A stretch of DNA of 64,000 nucleotides from Mactra quadrangularis (taxonomy: Eukaryota > Mollusca > Bivalvia > Venerida > Mactridae), in NCBI GenBank assembly GCA_025267735.1, contig CM046299.1, positions 24,702,468 through 24,766,467 on the forward strand, read 5' to 3'. Positions 22,667 through 37,000 of this stretch are shown here, in pieces. The notes below the pieces were generated by a model that had not been told where the DNA came from, did not search any database, and saw nothing but the letters and a program-made list of their open reading frames with translations. How positions within the stretch are numbered: position 1 is the stretch's first letter; each line of letters opens with the position of its first letter. The position numbers and the translations under genes were made by a program.

Positions 22667-25044
22667 ACCTGGAGAACAATCCAGAATATCTGAGAATGAT
22701 CTCGGATGCAGAGCAGACCAGTCAACGTCGTCGCTCGGCGGAAACATCACAAACCTCTCAGGATAGCCCTATTTATCGTGACGGACTGGAAGAGGATGAA
22801 TTTTTAAATAAAGTTTGTAAGTTTGAACTGATATCTCGAGGTAAAGTTTCTCCACCAGCTAAAAGTCCTACAACTAAGGGATCTAGTGGAAAACTTAGTA
22901 TAACTTCACCAGACAGCAGATCTGGCAGACGCTCTGGAGAAAATTTTTATTTCGGTGAAAAATTATTTACAAAGGACACTGCGACTACAAGGGTTTCAGC
23001 CAGTGTTTTACAACCTAAGTCTCCAAAACCAGAGCAAAATTCACAGGATATTAACTCAAATTCTCTCGGAAGTTTCGGAAGTGTGTCTTCACGTAGAAAA
23101 TCAAGCGAATCTCGTAATTCTGGCTCAAGTTTTCAGTCAAGATCTTCAGGTAAAAGTCAAGATAGTATAGGTGATAGGGGGCCTTCGTCCCCTAGTTCAA
23201 TATTTAATAGTCCAGTATCACCTGTTAGAAAAACAGAATTATCTCCATCAGCATTCTTTGATACTTCTAAGCCAGTACCTTCTCCTAGTGGATCTAAACA
23301 TTCAGTTAGTCCAAAAGTGACTGTTGATCTAATTAAAGATAATGAAAAATCTAAAACAAATAGTGTCGATGAATCGAAGGTCAATGGTTTAAGTAATAAA
23401 CCTAATCTTTTATGTGTGAAAGAGGACAATGATTGTCCAAGAAATACATTTGATGGAATAGATTTTGATTTTAATGAACTTACTGAAAGTCAGAAAGATT
23501 TAACACTTAAACATCGTGAGATAGTTGCTGAACGTAAACAAGAACAAGAAATGGAGAGGCTAGAAAGACAGCGATTGGAAGAGATACTTAATATGTGTGC
23601 TGAGTATGAGAGACAAATTGATGCTGAGAACAGTCATGTGATTAAAAAACAACAAGAGAAGTTTACTGTACATGAAAACCATACACCTCCAATACCACCT
23701 CTTCCTCTACAGTATCAACATCTACAGGGTAACCATGGCAACTATGGAGGTCAAAGTTCACCGGGACCTTTTCATAGCCATACTTTGCAAAATCAAGGAT
23801 TTGGTCAGAGACAGGTTCAACCTCCAAAAGGTTTAGAGTTGGAAACACAGTCTCTAGATCGCAGAGATTTGTTAAATAAAACAGAATATCGAAGTTCTAT
23901 GACTAACAAAATAATGACAAATGGATCTCTAACAATGCTTTCATCTCCTACCAACTCTCATAAAGAATTTTTCCATGGTTACCAGATGAGAAAATGTGGG
24001 TCAAACTCTTCAAACTCGGAGGAAGAATCATTATGTGGAAGTTCTGAAGATACTGGAACAATAAAACGTAGACCAAATTCCAACCAGGCTATGCTTGGGA
24101 ATGATAGACCAACAAGTCCAAGGACCACACCTAGAAGTCCATTAATTAATTCATCTGTGTCAAAATCTTCTGTCCAATCAAATTCAGTCATGCAATCAAA
24201 TGACCAATCACATGCAAACATTCATTATAGCTCAGCATTCACTTCATCCAATCACAACACTCCAACTACTGTAGTGTCATGGTCACAAAGTATTCCTACT
24301 CAGTTACAAAATAGTTCTCAGGCAAAAAATAGTTCTCCTGTTGATTTTGCCAAAAATTTCAAAATAGAACCTCTTAGACTTACCAATGTTAGTGTAGAGT
24401 TTATGGATCATAGAAGATTTGATAATTCAGAAGATGGGGGCAGACATGCTTCAACATACAGCGAGCCTGAGTGTGACCTACAAATGAAACAAGATCGATG
24501 TAATGACCTTCAAATACATGAAAATGCTTCAGTAAGTCCATCGGTCCATCATGATACCCAGAGTAAAATACAGTACAATCATACAGCAGGTCACAATGAT
24601 AGAAATTATTCTAGAAATAGTGGGAATAGTCCATATGTTGATAAAAATTTTGAAATCGTGTCAAGTAATGCATTCGGTGCTACCAAAAATTCCAGCCAAT
24701 ATAAAAACAACATGGATTATACTAATAATTCAGATCATCATGACTATGTGAACATTAATGGATCTCATTATTCTGATTCTAACAGTGAAAGTCCAAGTTC
24801 GTCTAGTGCTTCGACTGTGTGTCCGACAACTTATCATGGATTTATAAACAACATTCTATCAACTGGCTCACCAAGATCGTCTGGTTCTATGAGTGAATCT
24901 AAATCTTCTAGTATAGAGAATGTAACACCTATAAATAGTGATAATGAAGTTAGTGGTGTTACCATGGTAACCAAGACAGAAGGTTCCAGAGCTTCATCGT
25001 CTGGTACAACTGATTCTAGTGAATGTTCATGGGGAACTATTGAT
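22667..25044 (+). CDS. PHLDB1/2: LL5/PHLDB-like exon 1 of window: Ser/Pro-rich region with short coiled coil
   Basis: A 2378-nt exon, open throughout. The acceptor is ctactttcag at 22657-22666 and the donor is GAT|gtaagt at 25044/25045. It enters with one base of a split codon (Asp) and leaves in phase 0. The open frame runs back into the intron to a TTG at 22609, but there is no ATG there, so that is not the true start. The first ATG in the exon is at 22696 (MISDAEQ) and could serve an internal start. The product is about 793 residues, mostly disordered: many SP and RS-type serine sites, then a helix from about 23485 to 23670 with the family-like motif RQRLEEILNMCAEYERQ (about 23562-23612), then a proline-rich TPPIPPLPLQ segment (about 23683-23712). 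The C-terminal end reads SSECSWGTID. If the donor were not used, translation would stop five codons after Val (VSTLCF). Likely role: a phosphorylated low-complexity scaffold region. Confidence 0.8.
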
Positions 25045-28000
25045 GTAAGTACACTATGTTTTTAGTACATGTAAATAAAATACATGTATTTCCAGAATAG
25101 ACATTAAGTTTTAAAATAGGTTGCCTGATTGGACAAAGCAGCTGTATATTTTACTTGCCCGAACCAAATGTTAACTAGCAGTAACATGTTGAACTTAATT
25201 TTGCATATCATATTCAGCCAAAGAAATACTTTATTATCTTAAGCTAAGCTATTCATTATCTATTAATTTGACTTTTCAATATTGACTGTAAGGCAAGGGA
25301 GATAACTCCAATGGTAGAATTTAGTGCTATATTTAAGAGTTAGTTCCCTTGAAAAAAAATATTTTAATGATTCAGAATAAGTTTTAGTTACATGATGATG
25401 ACATATAACTTTGAAATAATGTTATACCTATGAAACTACATAGTTTAAATTGACTGCATGTCTTCATGTTGCCATACAAAATTGATCATTCATAATCTCA
25501 TTATGAGATAGACTGATACCCACAGTTTTGTCTAAAAATATATCCAGTGTTAGGTTTACAATTTCTTGTAGGTTTGAGCCAAGTTCTTAACAGGCCCAAT
25601 TAAATGAAATATGTTACTTTCATTAGCTGATTTCAAGTTTCTCTAGTCCTTGACTTTGGGCTAGATTAATAAGACCATGACTGCCCTATACATCTTGACC
25701 TAATACTACAATCATATCATATATACTGTTGTATATAAAGTGAGGTCAACTAACTATTGGGAATAGATTGGTCTGTGCAAAATTAGTCTAACTACATGAG
25801 TATAAAGGAAGATGTAGACTAGTTTTGAATTGACCCATAGCACTACATTCAAGATCAATATAGCCATTTGAGACTTTGTTAGTATATAATATCATTATAT
25901 GGACATTTTGTTGTCTATAACGAAATCATCTTTACTATTTCCATAACAACAACAATACTACTGTCATTTAAGAGTTGTCCCTAAACATGGTCAGAGAATT
26001 AAGTAAAGACATTTAAGTAACACTTATTTACAAAAGAAGCCACCTGCCAACTCAGTTGGTAGCACATAAGTCTACTGTTCTAAGGATTGTAGGTTTGATT
26101 CCCCAGTTAGGCATACTTATGTGGAGCATAGTCATGAATTAATTTCAATGGCCATTCTTCCTCCTGCCCCTGATCAAACAGGGCAGTTGTCAGACTCTGA
26201 CAGAACCTAGTGACTGGTTATTTGCTAGATCCAAAGAATTACCCCTTTCTGACTGACTGTAGTGAAATATCCTTTACAATGTGTTGCTTCGGCATTAAAC
26301 CCAGCCATATTTCTCTTGCTATATTGTTTAACCTAGTATTTCCTTTGATCTTTGGTTTGAGCTAGACACATAGATTATGATATCTGCATTGGACTTATTA
26401 TTTGTCTTCGTATTGCATGTTGGGGAGATCTTAGATATTGAACTTTTTGATGGGTTTTTGGGTGTGGGGGGCTAAACTGTCATCTGCATTTGAATCTGTA
26501 CAATTTTAAGATAAGAATTTCTGTACTCCAATGTCTGTGTACAGCTCATTTAGGAGTCTTTGTTTACTAAGAATAAAAATTAAATTGTCTCAAGCTATCC
26601 TAAATGACCTATAATAAACATTTTTTTTTTACTAAAGGTTATTTTGAAAAACAATTTCAAGGTGCCTCAGAACATAGCACTTAACTTCCATAAAAGAGTT
26701 CATACTAGTATTAGTATTAATACCCTCATAAGCTGTTTTAAGATATTGGTAATAAGTCACTTGATTATCGTATGTAGTCTGTATTTTTTTTCCTCCTTCA
26801 GAGCAAGCTGTTCACAGATTAAAGTAATAATAAACTTCTATTAACTGTTATAACTAAATTATATAAGGAAAAATATTTTCTGTTTGTTATATTATTAATC
26901 ATATACATGAATCCTTTTATTCCTTAACTCTACATGTGGTATGAAACACATCATATTTTAAACCATTTTTGGTTTCGTATTAAAAACCTTTATAGTCGTC
27001 ACACGCTTATCCGACAATGTAATAAAAGCCTCATATCTACTTGATCTCACTTTATTAGACATAAAAGGGGTCAATAATATTTCAATGGGATGAGTGTTTT
27101 TGATTTAATTTCGAATTTATATAGTCTATATAGATCTTAACCCTACAGAGTGATTCAGGCTTTATATATGTTAATCTAAGACGTTTAACTTATTTTGTCT
27201 TGTTAAAAATAGTCAAAGATATGATCCTATATACATTGAAATAGTGTTACCGTTACCGGTAGTCTGTCTAATCATAGATTTATAAATACTGCCGCGTGTG
27301 AGATAAAAAATGTATAAGGAATGTATTATTATGTTGAGATTCAACGTATAAGGTGTAAACTTAATATGTCGACAGGTTTATCTCCTGTTTCAGTTGTATG
27401 AAAAATGTGAACACAGTTTTATAGTGCTTATCTCTTCTAGTTTTTGTTTCAAAACAGTTTTTTTCTACTTCCATATAAGGAATTAAACATTGGATTTACT
27501 CATATACTTGGATTGTAAATTTTAAATATTTTTTGTGGACTTATATATATACAATCACATGGTAGGTTTGAGTTATATCTTGATATGTTAACATTAAGTT
27601 GAACAAGAAGTTTTAGTATTATCAATCTTTACTGAGAATTTGTGAATTCTAATAATGCTTAAAGTATTTTATGGTCAATAAATATTATAATCACTTTCCA
27701 AAATTACACTAGACTAACCTATTAAGATGAGCTATGGTCTGAATTATGTTAAAAATTATTGTGATAGAAAAAAGCTTCAATATTATAAAACTATTGTTTT
27801 GTCAACTTACCTTACAGTCATGTCATGTTTTCTACTAATCTGTTATACCAAATCTTGACAATTTGATTTAGTGATACATTATTTGTATTATGATATTTTC
27901 ATTTGTAAATTAATGATGTATTATGTACAGATCATAAATAAACTATGTGTTCTGATCTGTTTTTTTTTTGGTTTGTGCATTTTTGCATAACTTTTAAGTA

Positions 28001-31000
28001 TTATTCAAATGTTTGCCATTTAAGTATAGAACTTTTAATATTGGAACTTTAAACAATTAACCTTCTAGGACTGATATATTTGAGTATTTTCTGGGTCATT
28101 TATAGTTTAATAACTTGTAATATTAATTTATACCAACTTGTACAGTTAAACATAGAACATAACAGAAAAAAATATCACTGTATTAAATGTTAAACATGCA
28201 TGTATAAGGTATCTGCACTTACAATATGTATTTTAAAAATAGCTTTAACAAAGAATTTTTGTTCATATATTAGAGCTAACTCTTTTGTGGTTTGTATCTT
28301 GTTCAATACCTACATTTGTATCTCTTAACTTTATTGAGCTAGAATGTATCCCATAATGCTTAGTTCTTGTCGACCAGGAAGTGGACTGTAGAATGATAGC
28401 AAAAAACTTTTAAGAAATTTGTTTCACAATCAAACTAAAATTGATAGCAAAAAACTTTAAGAAATTTGTTTCACAATCAAACTAAAATAAAATTGTTTTC
28501 AAACTTAATGATATAATATCATACTTGACAGACTGTTTGACGAGTAATTATTTAAAGTATTAAACTATGCATTTAAGATTGATACTTGTTGATACTTATT
28601 ACATTATTAAGGCATTGTTTGTAATTAATGATTGAAAGATTAATTAATATACAAACATAGTTTGAATGCGTATTTGAAACAAACATAAAAGTCAATGATG
28701 CAGATAATAATTACTGTATAATGGTTAGGTAAGGTTTAATAAAATATAGAATTTGTGTAGGTATATAAAAGTCATGTATATATTTTGTTAACAAATATCT
28801 TCGTGTCACTCAACTGTATCTATCTTATGTAGATACTTGTTAAGTTTATTACAAAATCTTGTTAGTTTCAAATATATTGCACTACAAGATTTTTTTCGCC
28901 TGTTTTTATCTAAAATATTATTAAAATGTGAGTGAGCCGCCCAGCTAGCTCAGCTTGTTCAGCACAAGTCTACTGATGGAAAGGTTGTAGGTTTGATCCC
29001 CAGGTGGCGCATACTTCATAGAGCTTAGTTTTATTAATTTCTATGACCATTCTCCCTCATACCACTGATTCTCTGAATCATGTAAGACCTTTGTCAGTTA
29101 CTGACCCAAGTATGCACCTAGTAGTAACTGGTAAACAACTAAATGCAGAGCCTAGCTGGGAACAATGAGTAGGTTGGCTCAGACAGCTATTATATGACCT
29201 ATACAATGTGTTGCTAAAGCTTTAAACGAAACCAAAAAATAAATTGTATGGTCCATATCTGAGACTTAGATCTTCTACCTATTGGTTATGTCCAGGGCTA
29301 TCAGACCACTGGTTTACTTTATGTACAAACTTATATATGATAATAACATTGTACACTCAAAAGACTAGTATCAGAGTATAGGAGATAAAATTGTCAATAA
29401 AATGTTAAATTAAGATATGAAATTTATGAACTACCTGGGTATGAGATCATGAAGTCATTCATAAACATGAATATATGTGAAAAGTCAAGATAACCTGATC
29501 CAAAACTCTCGAAAGACTACATTTCAGGGTGTGACATTTTTGGTTTTCGTTTATTGAAATCAATACAGTCATATCAAACACTTGTTTTAGCTTCAAAATG
29601 AACACTTTATTGACAAGGTTGATATTTATGACCCACAGATCTATGGTCTTTCAACTCTTTCCACTTGATCTATGTATTATTTCATTAATCTAGATCTAAA
29701 GCAAGTTAACAAGTTGTTAGTACCTAGTGGCCCGTTATTAATATCATATCTTCATTGTTCATAAATGATTATTATTTATTCAAACTGTCAATCACAAAAA
29801 CCACATGTAATGTCTTGCATATTTTATTTTTAAAATGTTAAGATTGATTTTACTTTATTTACTTTATATGTAAATTTTGTTTGGTTTATGTTTAGTGTCG
29901 ACAATGTACCATTTTAAAAGAGCTTTAGGATGAATGACTCATTTTGTCACATTGTTGCAATTTTAGTGGACCTTCCTTTCATGTTCTTTAGCCTGATTTT
30001 GATATCTATTAACCATGTATATTATATTATTATATTTTTATTATATACCACATTGTATAGCACTCTTTTCATTTTGATAATATGTTCAAAAGCACAATTA
30101 TATCTATCTGCAATTTTACAAGAAACGGGCAAGTTACTTTTACTTAAACAAGAAATCTAGTCATACTTTGATTGCAAATTCATATTGGAAATGGAACTAT
30201 ATGATATACTCTGTAACCTTATAACACTCTTGTGACAATTTGGACTTAAATCCAACACTTGGGAAACTTGGTTTGATTGAACATGAAGTATTAAATGTTC
30301 ATTTTTTTTCTGGGTTTAATGCCATGTCAACACAATTTTGAGGTTATTTGCTGAAAGCAGTGCACCTAACATAGCTTTTCTGGACCCTTGTTTAGACCCA
30401 AGGCTCCCCTACACTTCCACAAGGCTGGCAACTTATCAGTAGTCCTTATTGATGGAGGAAACTTGAGATTATTGTGAAATTTTCATGGAAGGGTATAAAG
30501 GCCCCTGATGGGATTAGAACCAGTATCTCCTTAAGGAAACTAGCAGTCTATGAAATTAGTGGGTATCCAGTTGCATGGAATAACTAAATTTTAGGTCCAA
30601 CAACCAAAAATTTCTTTGGGCAACCAAAAATCAACAAACAACATACAGTGCTTGCTACTAAAATTACCTGTTTTGGCAACCACTTTCACATCCTAATTTT
30701 GTAGACTGAACTAGACTTGAAATCCTTCTACTTCCAACAGCACTACAGACCTAAAAACGGCGGGTCCATAGCGCAGTTGGTAGCGTGCTGGGATTTGGAA
30801 TCTTGTGCCCGAGGGGGTGCGGGTTCGAATCCCACCCGGGGAGGTTATACCCTTCCATGAAAATTTGACAATAATGTCGATTTTCCTCCATTGATTAGAT
30901 AATATGGAGAAGTTTCCGGCCTTGTGGAAGGGTAGGTGAGTACTGGTTATAGACAATGGTCCAGGAAAGCTAGGTTAGGTGTGCTGGATGCCGTAAAATG

Positions 31001-34000
31001 ACCTAAATTGTGTTGACAAGGCGTTAATTCCAATAAATAAATAAATACAGACCTGAATTTTATTTTACAATATTTACTATTTAAGTTAAATTCTTATTAT
31101 AAGTGTCCTCACATAAATGGTGTCAGATGTTTGAGATTATGATAGTAGATTTCTAGTTGTCAGAAATAAACTGTACAAGATCAGTATATCTTAGTAAGGT
31201 CCTTTGTTGTATGAACTTGTAAAAAGGTTAAGTAAATACTTCATGGACATATCTCATCTATTCTGCTACAATGATTATGATCAACTCAAATCTTGTTTAC
31301 AGTCATTCAGATTTAACAATACATTTAAGATTTTCAATTTTATGGTCAAATTTTGTTATCAACACTGGTTGATTGTGGGTGGTTTTGTATTTGAAATGTT
31401 TCATTGTGTCAGGCTTAATCCATTCGTATCCTGGACAGTGACAAAATTTTGAAAGTGAAAATTGTCAGTCAGTGAAATGAAAATAACAAATCCTTAACTA
31501 TAATCCACTTGAATGCTGGACTGTAGTAATTGTATGTTTAAGTGAAAACAGTTGAAGGATGAGTTGACTAGGTTTAATCTTGTATCTCTATATCAGCTGT
31601 TGCCTTAAACCACTAGTCTAAGCCTTGGACTAGTAACAATTGATTGGAGCTAGTGTAAGAATTATTTGATACATATGGTAGTTGGGCTTGCGGATAATTT
31701 CATTGTGTTATTTATTATAAGCCATCAGCAGATGATGCCCTCACCATTTCTCAACTAGGCTTGGGACCAGCTAGGGCTGGTTTGGGAATTAATATATTTG
31801 CCTCTGCAATATATGCTTGCTTGTAACATATACTAAAGTATCTTAAACAGTCCCCTTTGAAACTGCTCTGAAATTACCATAGGTATAAATTGGATCTGTA
31901 ATAAAGTGTAAAAGTGATATTTTTGTTGGGTTTAATGCTGTAGTAACACATTATATAGGTCATATTACGCCTGTGAGTCAAACTTCTTGACTTTTCAGTG
32001 ACTGACAACTGCCCTACATGATATAGATTCAATGGTAGCTGGAAGAATCATGACCAAACTCTGTGAAAGTATGCTCCAACTGGGAATTGAACCTATTACC
32101 CCTCGACCAGTAGATTTGTGTGCTACTGACAAGTGATAACAAAACAAACAAAAGCCTCCCATGGTTAGACAAGTAATGTTGTTTATGATGAACTATAATA
32201 CATTCAGCTGTATTCATGAAGCTTGTGAAACTAATGTACAATTATAAATGATGAAGCGTTTGAAGTTCATAAGGTGTTTTATACATGTTAATTGTCTGCC
32301 TGTCTTTATAAATATGATAATTATAAACATATATCATCTTAACATACAGAACTCACTTATTTACAAACCAATTTGTGATAAATGTTTGTTTTTATTAAAT
32401 AAATCAAGGTCACAGCATCACTGTATGACACAGGAGGTCATAATAAATCTTTTTTTACAAGAAATGGTACAGTTACAGACATGGTTAAAACATGGTTAAA
32501 ATTGTGGTCAATTCACACTTGCCTTTTTCTGTCATGGCAAATGATGGATGATTTCATTGGTGGCCATGGTTGAAATTTTGTTTGTACCCCCTGTGCAAGT
32601 ATAGAAAAAAAAACACAAGTTTGAGTCCCAAATTAGGACTATTATCTGAGTATACAATGTATTGCATATTGTTTTGGCTTGCTGAATGAACTGTATTATT
32701 TGTTTGAAGTGATGTTAGTACTCCAGATCAAAAATTTCTTTGTTGTTACATATGACATCAGATAAAATCATCATTAGGGGTCTTAAAAGGGTTATTATAT
32801 CTCCTATCAGTTGTGACCCCTATCAGTTGTGACCCCTATCAGTTGTGACCCATTAAGGTATAATTTAGACTCACTCATTTAGTTTAATCAAATAGAGAAA
32901 CCAGTTGATAAAAGCTGCAAGGACTGCATGTTTTAATGAAACGTCATATTACTATACCAAAATGCTTTGAAAATTTCTTTTAATGCTCTGGTGCAAGAAC
33001 TATTAGGGTTTATTTTGATTATCTAAACTGCAAACAATTTGTTTGAATGATTAAAACAACAACATTTTTACTAAGTTCTATGGGCCTGTTCTGTAAGGTG
33101 ATCCCTTAAGCTAGCACTTATTGAAAGTGATTCTTAGTAGCATAAATTCTACGGAATGGTTTGCTTCAAGCTAGCAAATCCAAGATGGCAACTTCAAAAA
33201 TCATAAGTTAAAAACTTTAACAAATGAAAAACATTCAAATCAATTATCACCATAATTATGATTTAGCTGCTTTGACATAAAATATGCATTAAATAAAAAA
33301 TATGTCAAAGAATCACGTTACCTCAAAGGGCAGTCATTTTGAAAAGCAGAAGTGTTCTGACTGATATGGCTTGCTAGAAGAAACTTGCTACATATTGCTA
33401 GCTATAGTGATTCAATTTGCTAGTTTGTAGTGGACAGTTCCATAGGAAATCACTAGGTAGCATTAAAAGCCCACGCCTTGCGGAAAGGGCTCTACATTTT
33501 GGATTGTATTGTGACCTTGTTTTTCTTGATGTGACATCAAACCAAAACTAAACATAGAATGTATTTCTTTACATACAAGAGTCAATTTTGTCATATCAAA
33601 TACAAACATGAAACAACCACAGTTTTAAACATAATATTCTATGTACATTTCTACCTCAAATACACAATATTTACATAAAGAGTTGATGTTTTTTGTCAAG
33701 GCTATTTACTTTTTTAAGTCTTAACCTGAGATCCTATGATATCAGTGTTAATAACAAGAATCCACTTTCACGTTGTCATCTTTTCTTGTCATTCTATCTT
33801 CTCTATTTACTATAAATTATACTTGTACCTATTCACAAGTTTGTATTTAAAATTAGCAGCTATTCAAAATTATCTGTTTTTCTTACGATTAGATCAAGTA
33901 ATCTCTTTTAACGATTTTTTATCTCAGTTTGGTTTCATATGTTTGAAGTCTTTTATCCTATAAAAGGGTTGCTCATAGTTTGTGTACTTTTTGACTTATA

Positions 34001-37000
34001 GTTGTCAGTTGTCCCAGTTTTATTTATGGTACGAGGTATTGTTAGTCAAGCATTTTTTGTGACTTGTAATTTATAGACTATTTTATAGAATAGCAATGAT
34101 TATCTTGTCTCTTTGATCATTGGTAATTGATAAGTTTGAATGTCTATAATCATTAGCTGACTCAATATTGCTGTTTTTTATTAACTTTGTGACGATAGGA
34201 CCGTTATGTTACAAGTCAAAGGTTTCTTCTTTAATGACTAATTTTGGTAACAGTTTGCTGTTATGTTACTGGACTTTTTTGGGACAGTTTTTTGTGGTAT
34301 GGTCTGATAATATGCACAATAAATGTAATGGGATGATACATTTTTGATAGCTTGCCGTATGATGGTACCTTACTGTCTCAGATATATTTGTTTCTAAGTC
34401 AATAGCTGCCCTACTCTTTTATCAGGTGATAGTGTTACAGTGCAAGGTCATTGACGGTTACATTTCAAATCATGGATGCATTTGCTGCCCAAACTTCTGA
34501 GCCCCAAAATATGTATAAGCTTAGTGATTTGTGTGCAATCATTCTTGCAAAAACAGAGTTATAGCCCTATATGTATAGTTTAAACCAATCTTTGATAAAT
34601 GACAGATTTGACTAAAAATAACTTTATTTTATCCGCAAGATACAAAGATCATTGTTTATGAATCACATCTTTGATTGTATAAAATGTCTATTATAAGAAT
34701 GCTGATATTGGTACTTTAATTTTTCTGATAATTGCAGCAAAGGGGTACCACTCACTATGTCAAATGAGCACATTTGAGTTGACATTCTGTTCAGACTATG
34801 TAACTTGGCCATTGCCGACCTTTTCTTTTTTAAGCATAGTTAAATTCTGTTATAAAAGGTATTCCTAGTATGACAAAATAATGATAAAATGGTTTATATA
34901 ATAACTGAGGTATCATGTTTTTGGTTACTGTAACAATTTTCACTGTATGGTATAGATTTTTAATGACATTTATATATTCCCCTACCATATCATGTTAACA
35001 AATTATAGGTTGACTTGGGATGTAATGTATTGTAGGTAAACATAACTTCGTAACACATTACCTAAGAGTTAACAGTAGATTAGCTCATTAAATCTATATA
35101 AAATCTTGTTAAGGTAACTGTAAGCAGCTGTATGTCTGGTTAAATTATTTGTCAAAGGGATTTTTCATCTAAATCCTTATTTATGCCCACGAAAGTGCTA
35201 ATGTAATTATTTGATTTTATGAGATGGTTATTAGTTATTGTCATACAGACTGCCTCTGCTTTGTACTAAGTTTCTGTTTTGTCCTAATGTCTTTTTTGGA
35301 AGCTGTCTGTTTGGATCTTTGTATCATGAACTCTGCCTAATTCCATTTTAAGGGCTTTTTTCAACAATAATCTTGACCCTTCTCTCATTCAGTTGGTTGT
35401 ATATTTAGTTGTGATTATTCTAATGCAGAATATCTGGGTGCTGCACCCCTGCCCTTTTTCTCTCCTTCCTACCATTTTTGCTTATCCGCATACAGAAATA
35501 GTTACTTTGAAACATCTACTCTTTGTCCCTTCTTCTGCCTCTCTGCCTTTTCCCAAGTTTAAGAATAATCACTTTATTCATACTAAGTTCCTTTGCAAAA
35601 GAAAACTAAGATAAAAGGATCAACATCATGCTGGTCTATATCTATTTTAGGTCATCTTGTTATGTTAGTAATTAAATTCTTCCTCATTAATGTCACCTGT
35701 CTCCTATGATCTTGTTAAGCTTAAGTTAAATGTATTATGTCATGTTCATAGGTTTTTGCAAGCTCTTAACATGATGTCCTGAACATAATTATACATTGTG
35801 AGCAGGAGCAAAGAAGGTCTAAATGTGTTTACTATGGAAATAAAGAATAGATCTTTTTTGTGTTGCCCTGGTCTTAATATGTTTTTTTGTACCATTATAT
35901 GGTAACCTTGTGGCAAAATAAGTCTTAATAAATTTATCTATCTATGAATCTATAATCTATCTATGAATAGAAGCATAGTGTCACTCTTTTATTTGCTGAT
36001 TCTAGGAGGCAGGTCACCTTAAATGTGATCCTATGATGCCTTTGCAACCATGAGTTTAATGAAATTAGTTAGAATATTGCCTTCTGATAGATGAATTCAG
36101 ATAAATACTGAATTGAATTTCCAGAACTGCCCCTGTTAAAATAATGCCTATTACAATTAAATATGTCTAAATATTATAATTTTATTCTACTTTTGCAGGA
36201 AGTGGATCCCTATTTACAGTTAGAAAGGTTAAAGGTGAACAAATCTGACCTATTGAAAAAGATCTCAGCATTAAAACAACAGATTGTTGATATAGAAACA
36301 TTAGAAGATGAGGCTCTTAGAGGGGTAAGTTATGATACTGACCTTATTGGCCCCAGCTGGTATGAACATAGCTGAAAATAGGCAAAATTTCCACCTAAAA
36401 GCAATTAGCCTATTTCAAGATGCTCTGTTTTCTTCCAAATCAGAATGCAACTTGTTTAAATTATTCCCAGGAAAATTGTCTTTAATAAAAAGCCAATCAA
36501 CCTACCATTTTAAACACCAGTATTAGAGAAGGGCGCATTTCTCCTCTGGAACTACCCAGAGACATATTTGATGGGAGAGATGGACCAAAAATCATGTATA
36601 CTAGAATCAAGGCTAATACATTAGCCACCATACAAACTGATATAACTCTCCCAGGACCTGCCTAACATATGACTTGCTCTAACTTGCTTCCTTTAGACCA
36701 TCACCTGCCCAACACATACTACTTGCCCAAACCTGCTACCTTTACTTTCATTTTCTTGTATTTATTGACTGCACAATTAATTCATGATCATGGTTTCAGT
36801 TTCTTGTTTTATATTGTATGTACATGGGGAAGTTAGGTGTTTTTTACTCTTGAAGTAGTTTATGATATAACACTTGAATGTATTATCTGTTTTAACATCC
36901 GGTTATTTAAGATAATACCATTATGTTTTATGGAAAGAATGTGGAGTATTTTTGTCATTATCATTCCATGTTTATTATACTCTGTGATACAGCATGTCAC

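Noticed and set aside
23157..24221. Minus-strand ORFs (90, 61 and 80 codons) inside the big exon
   Set aside because: They are antisense shadows of the Ser-rich coding exon.
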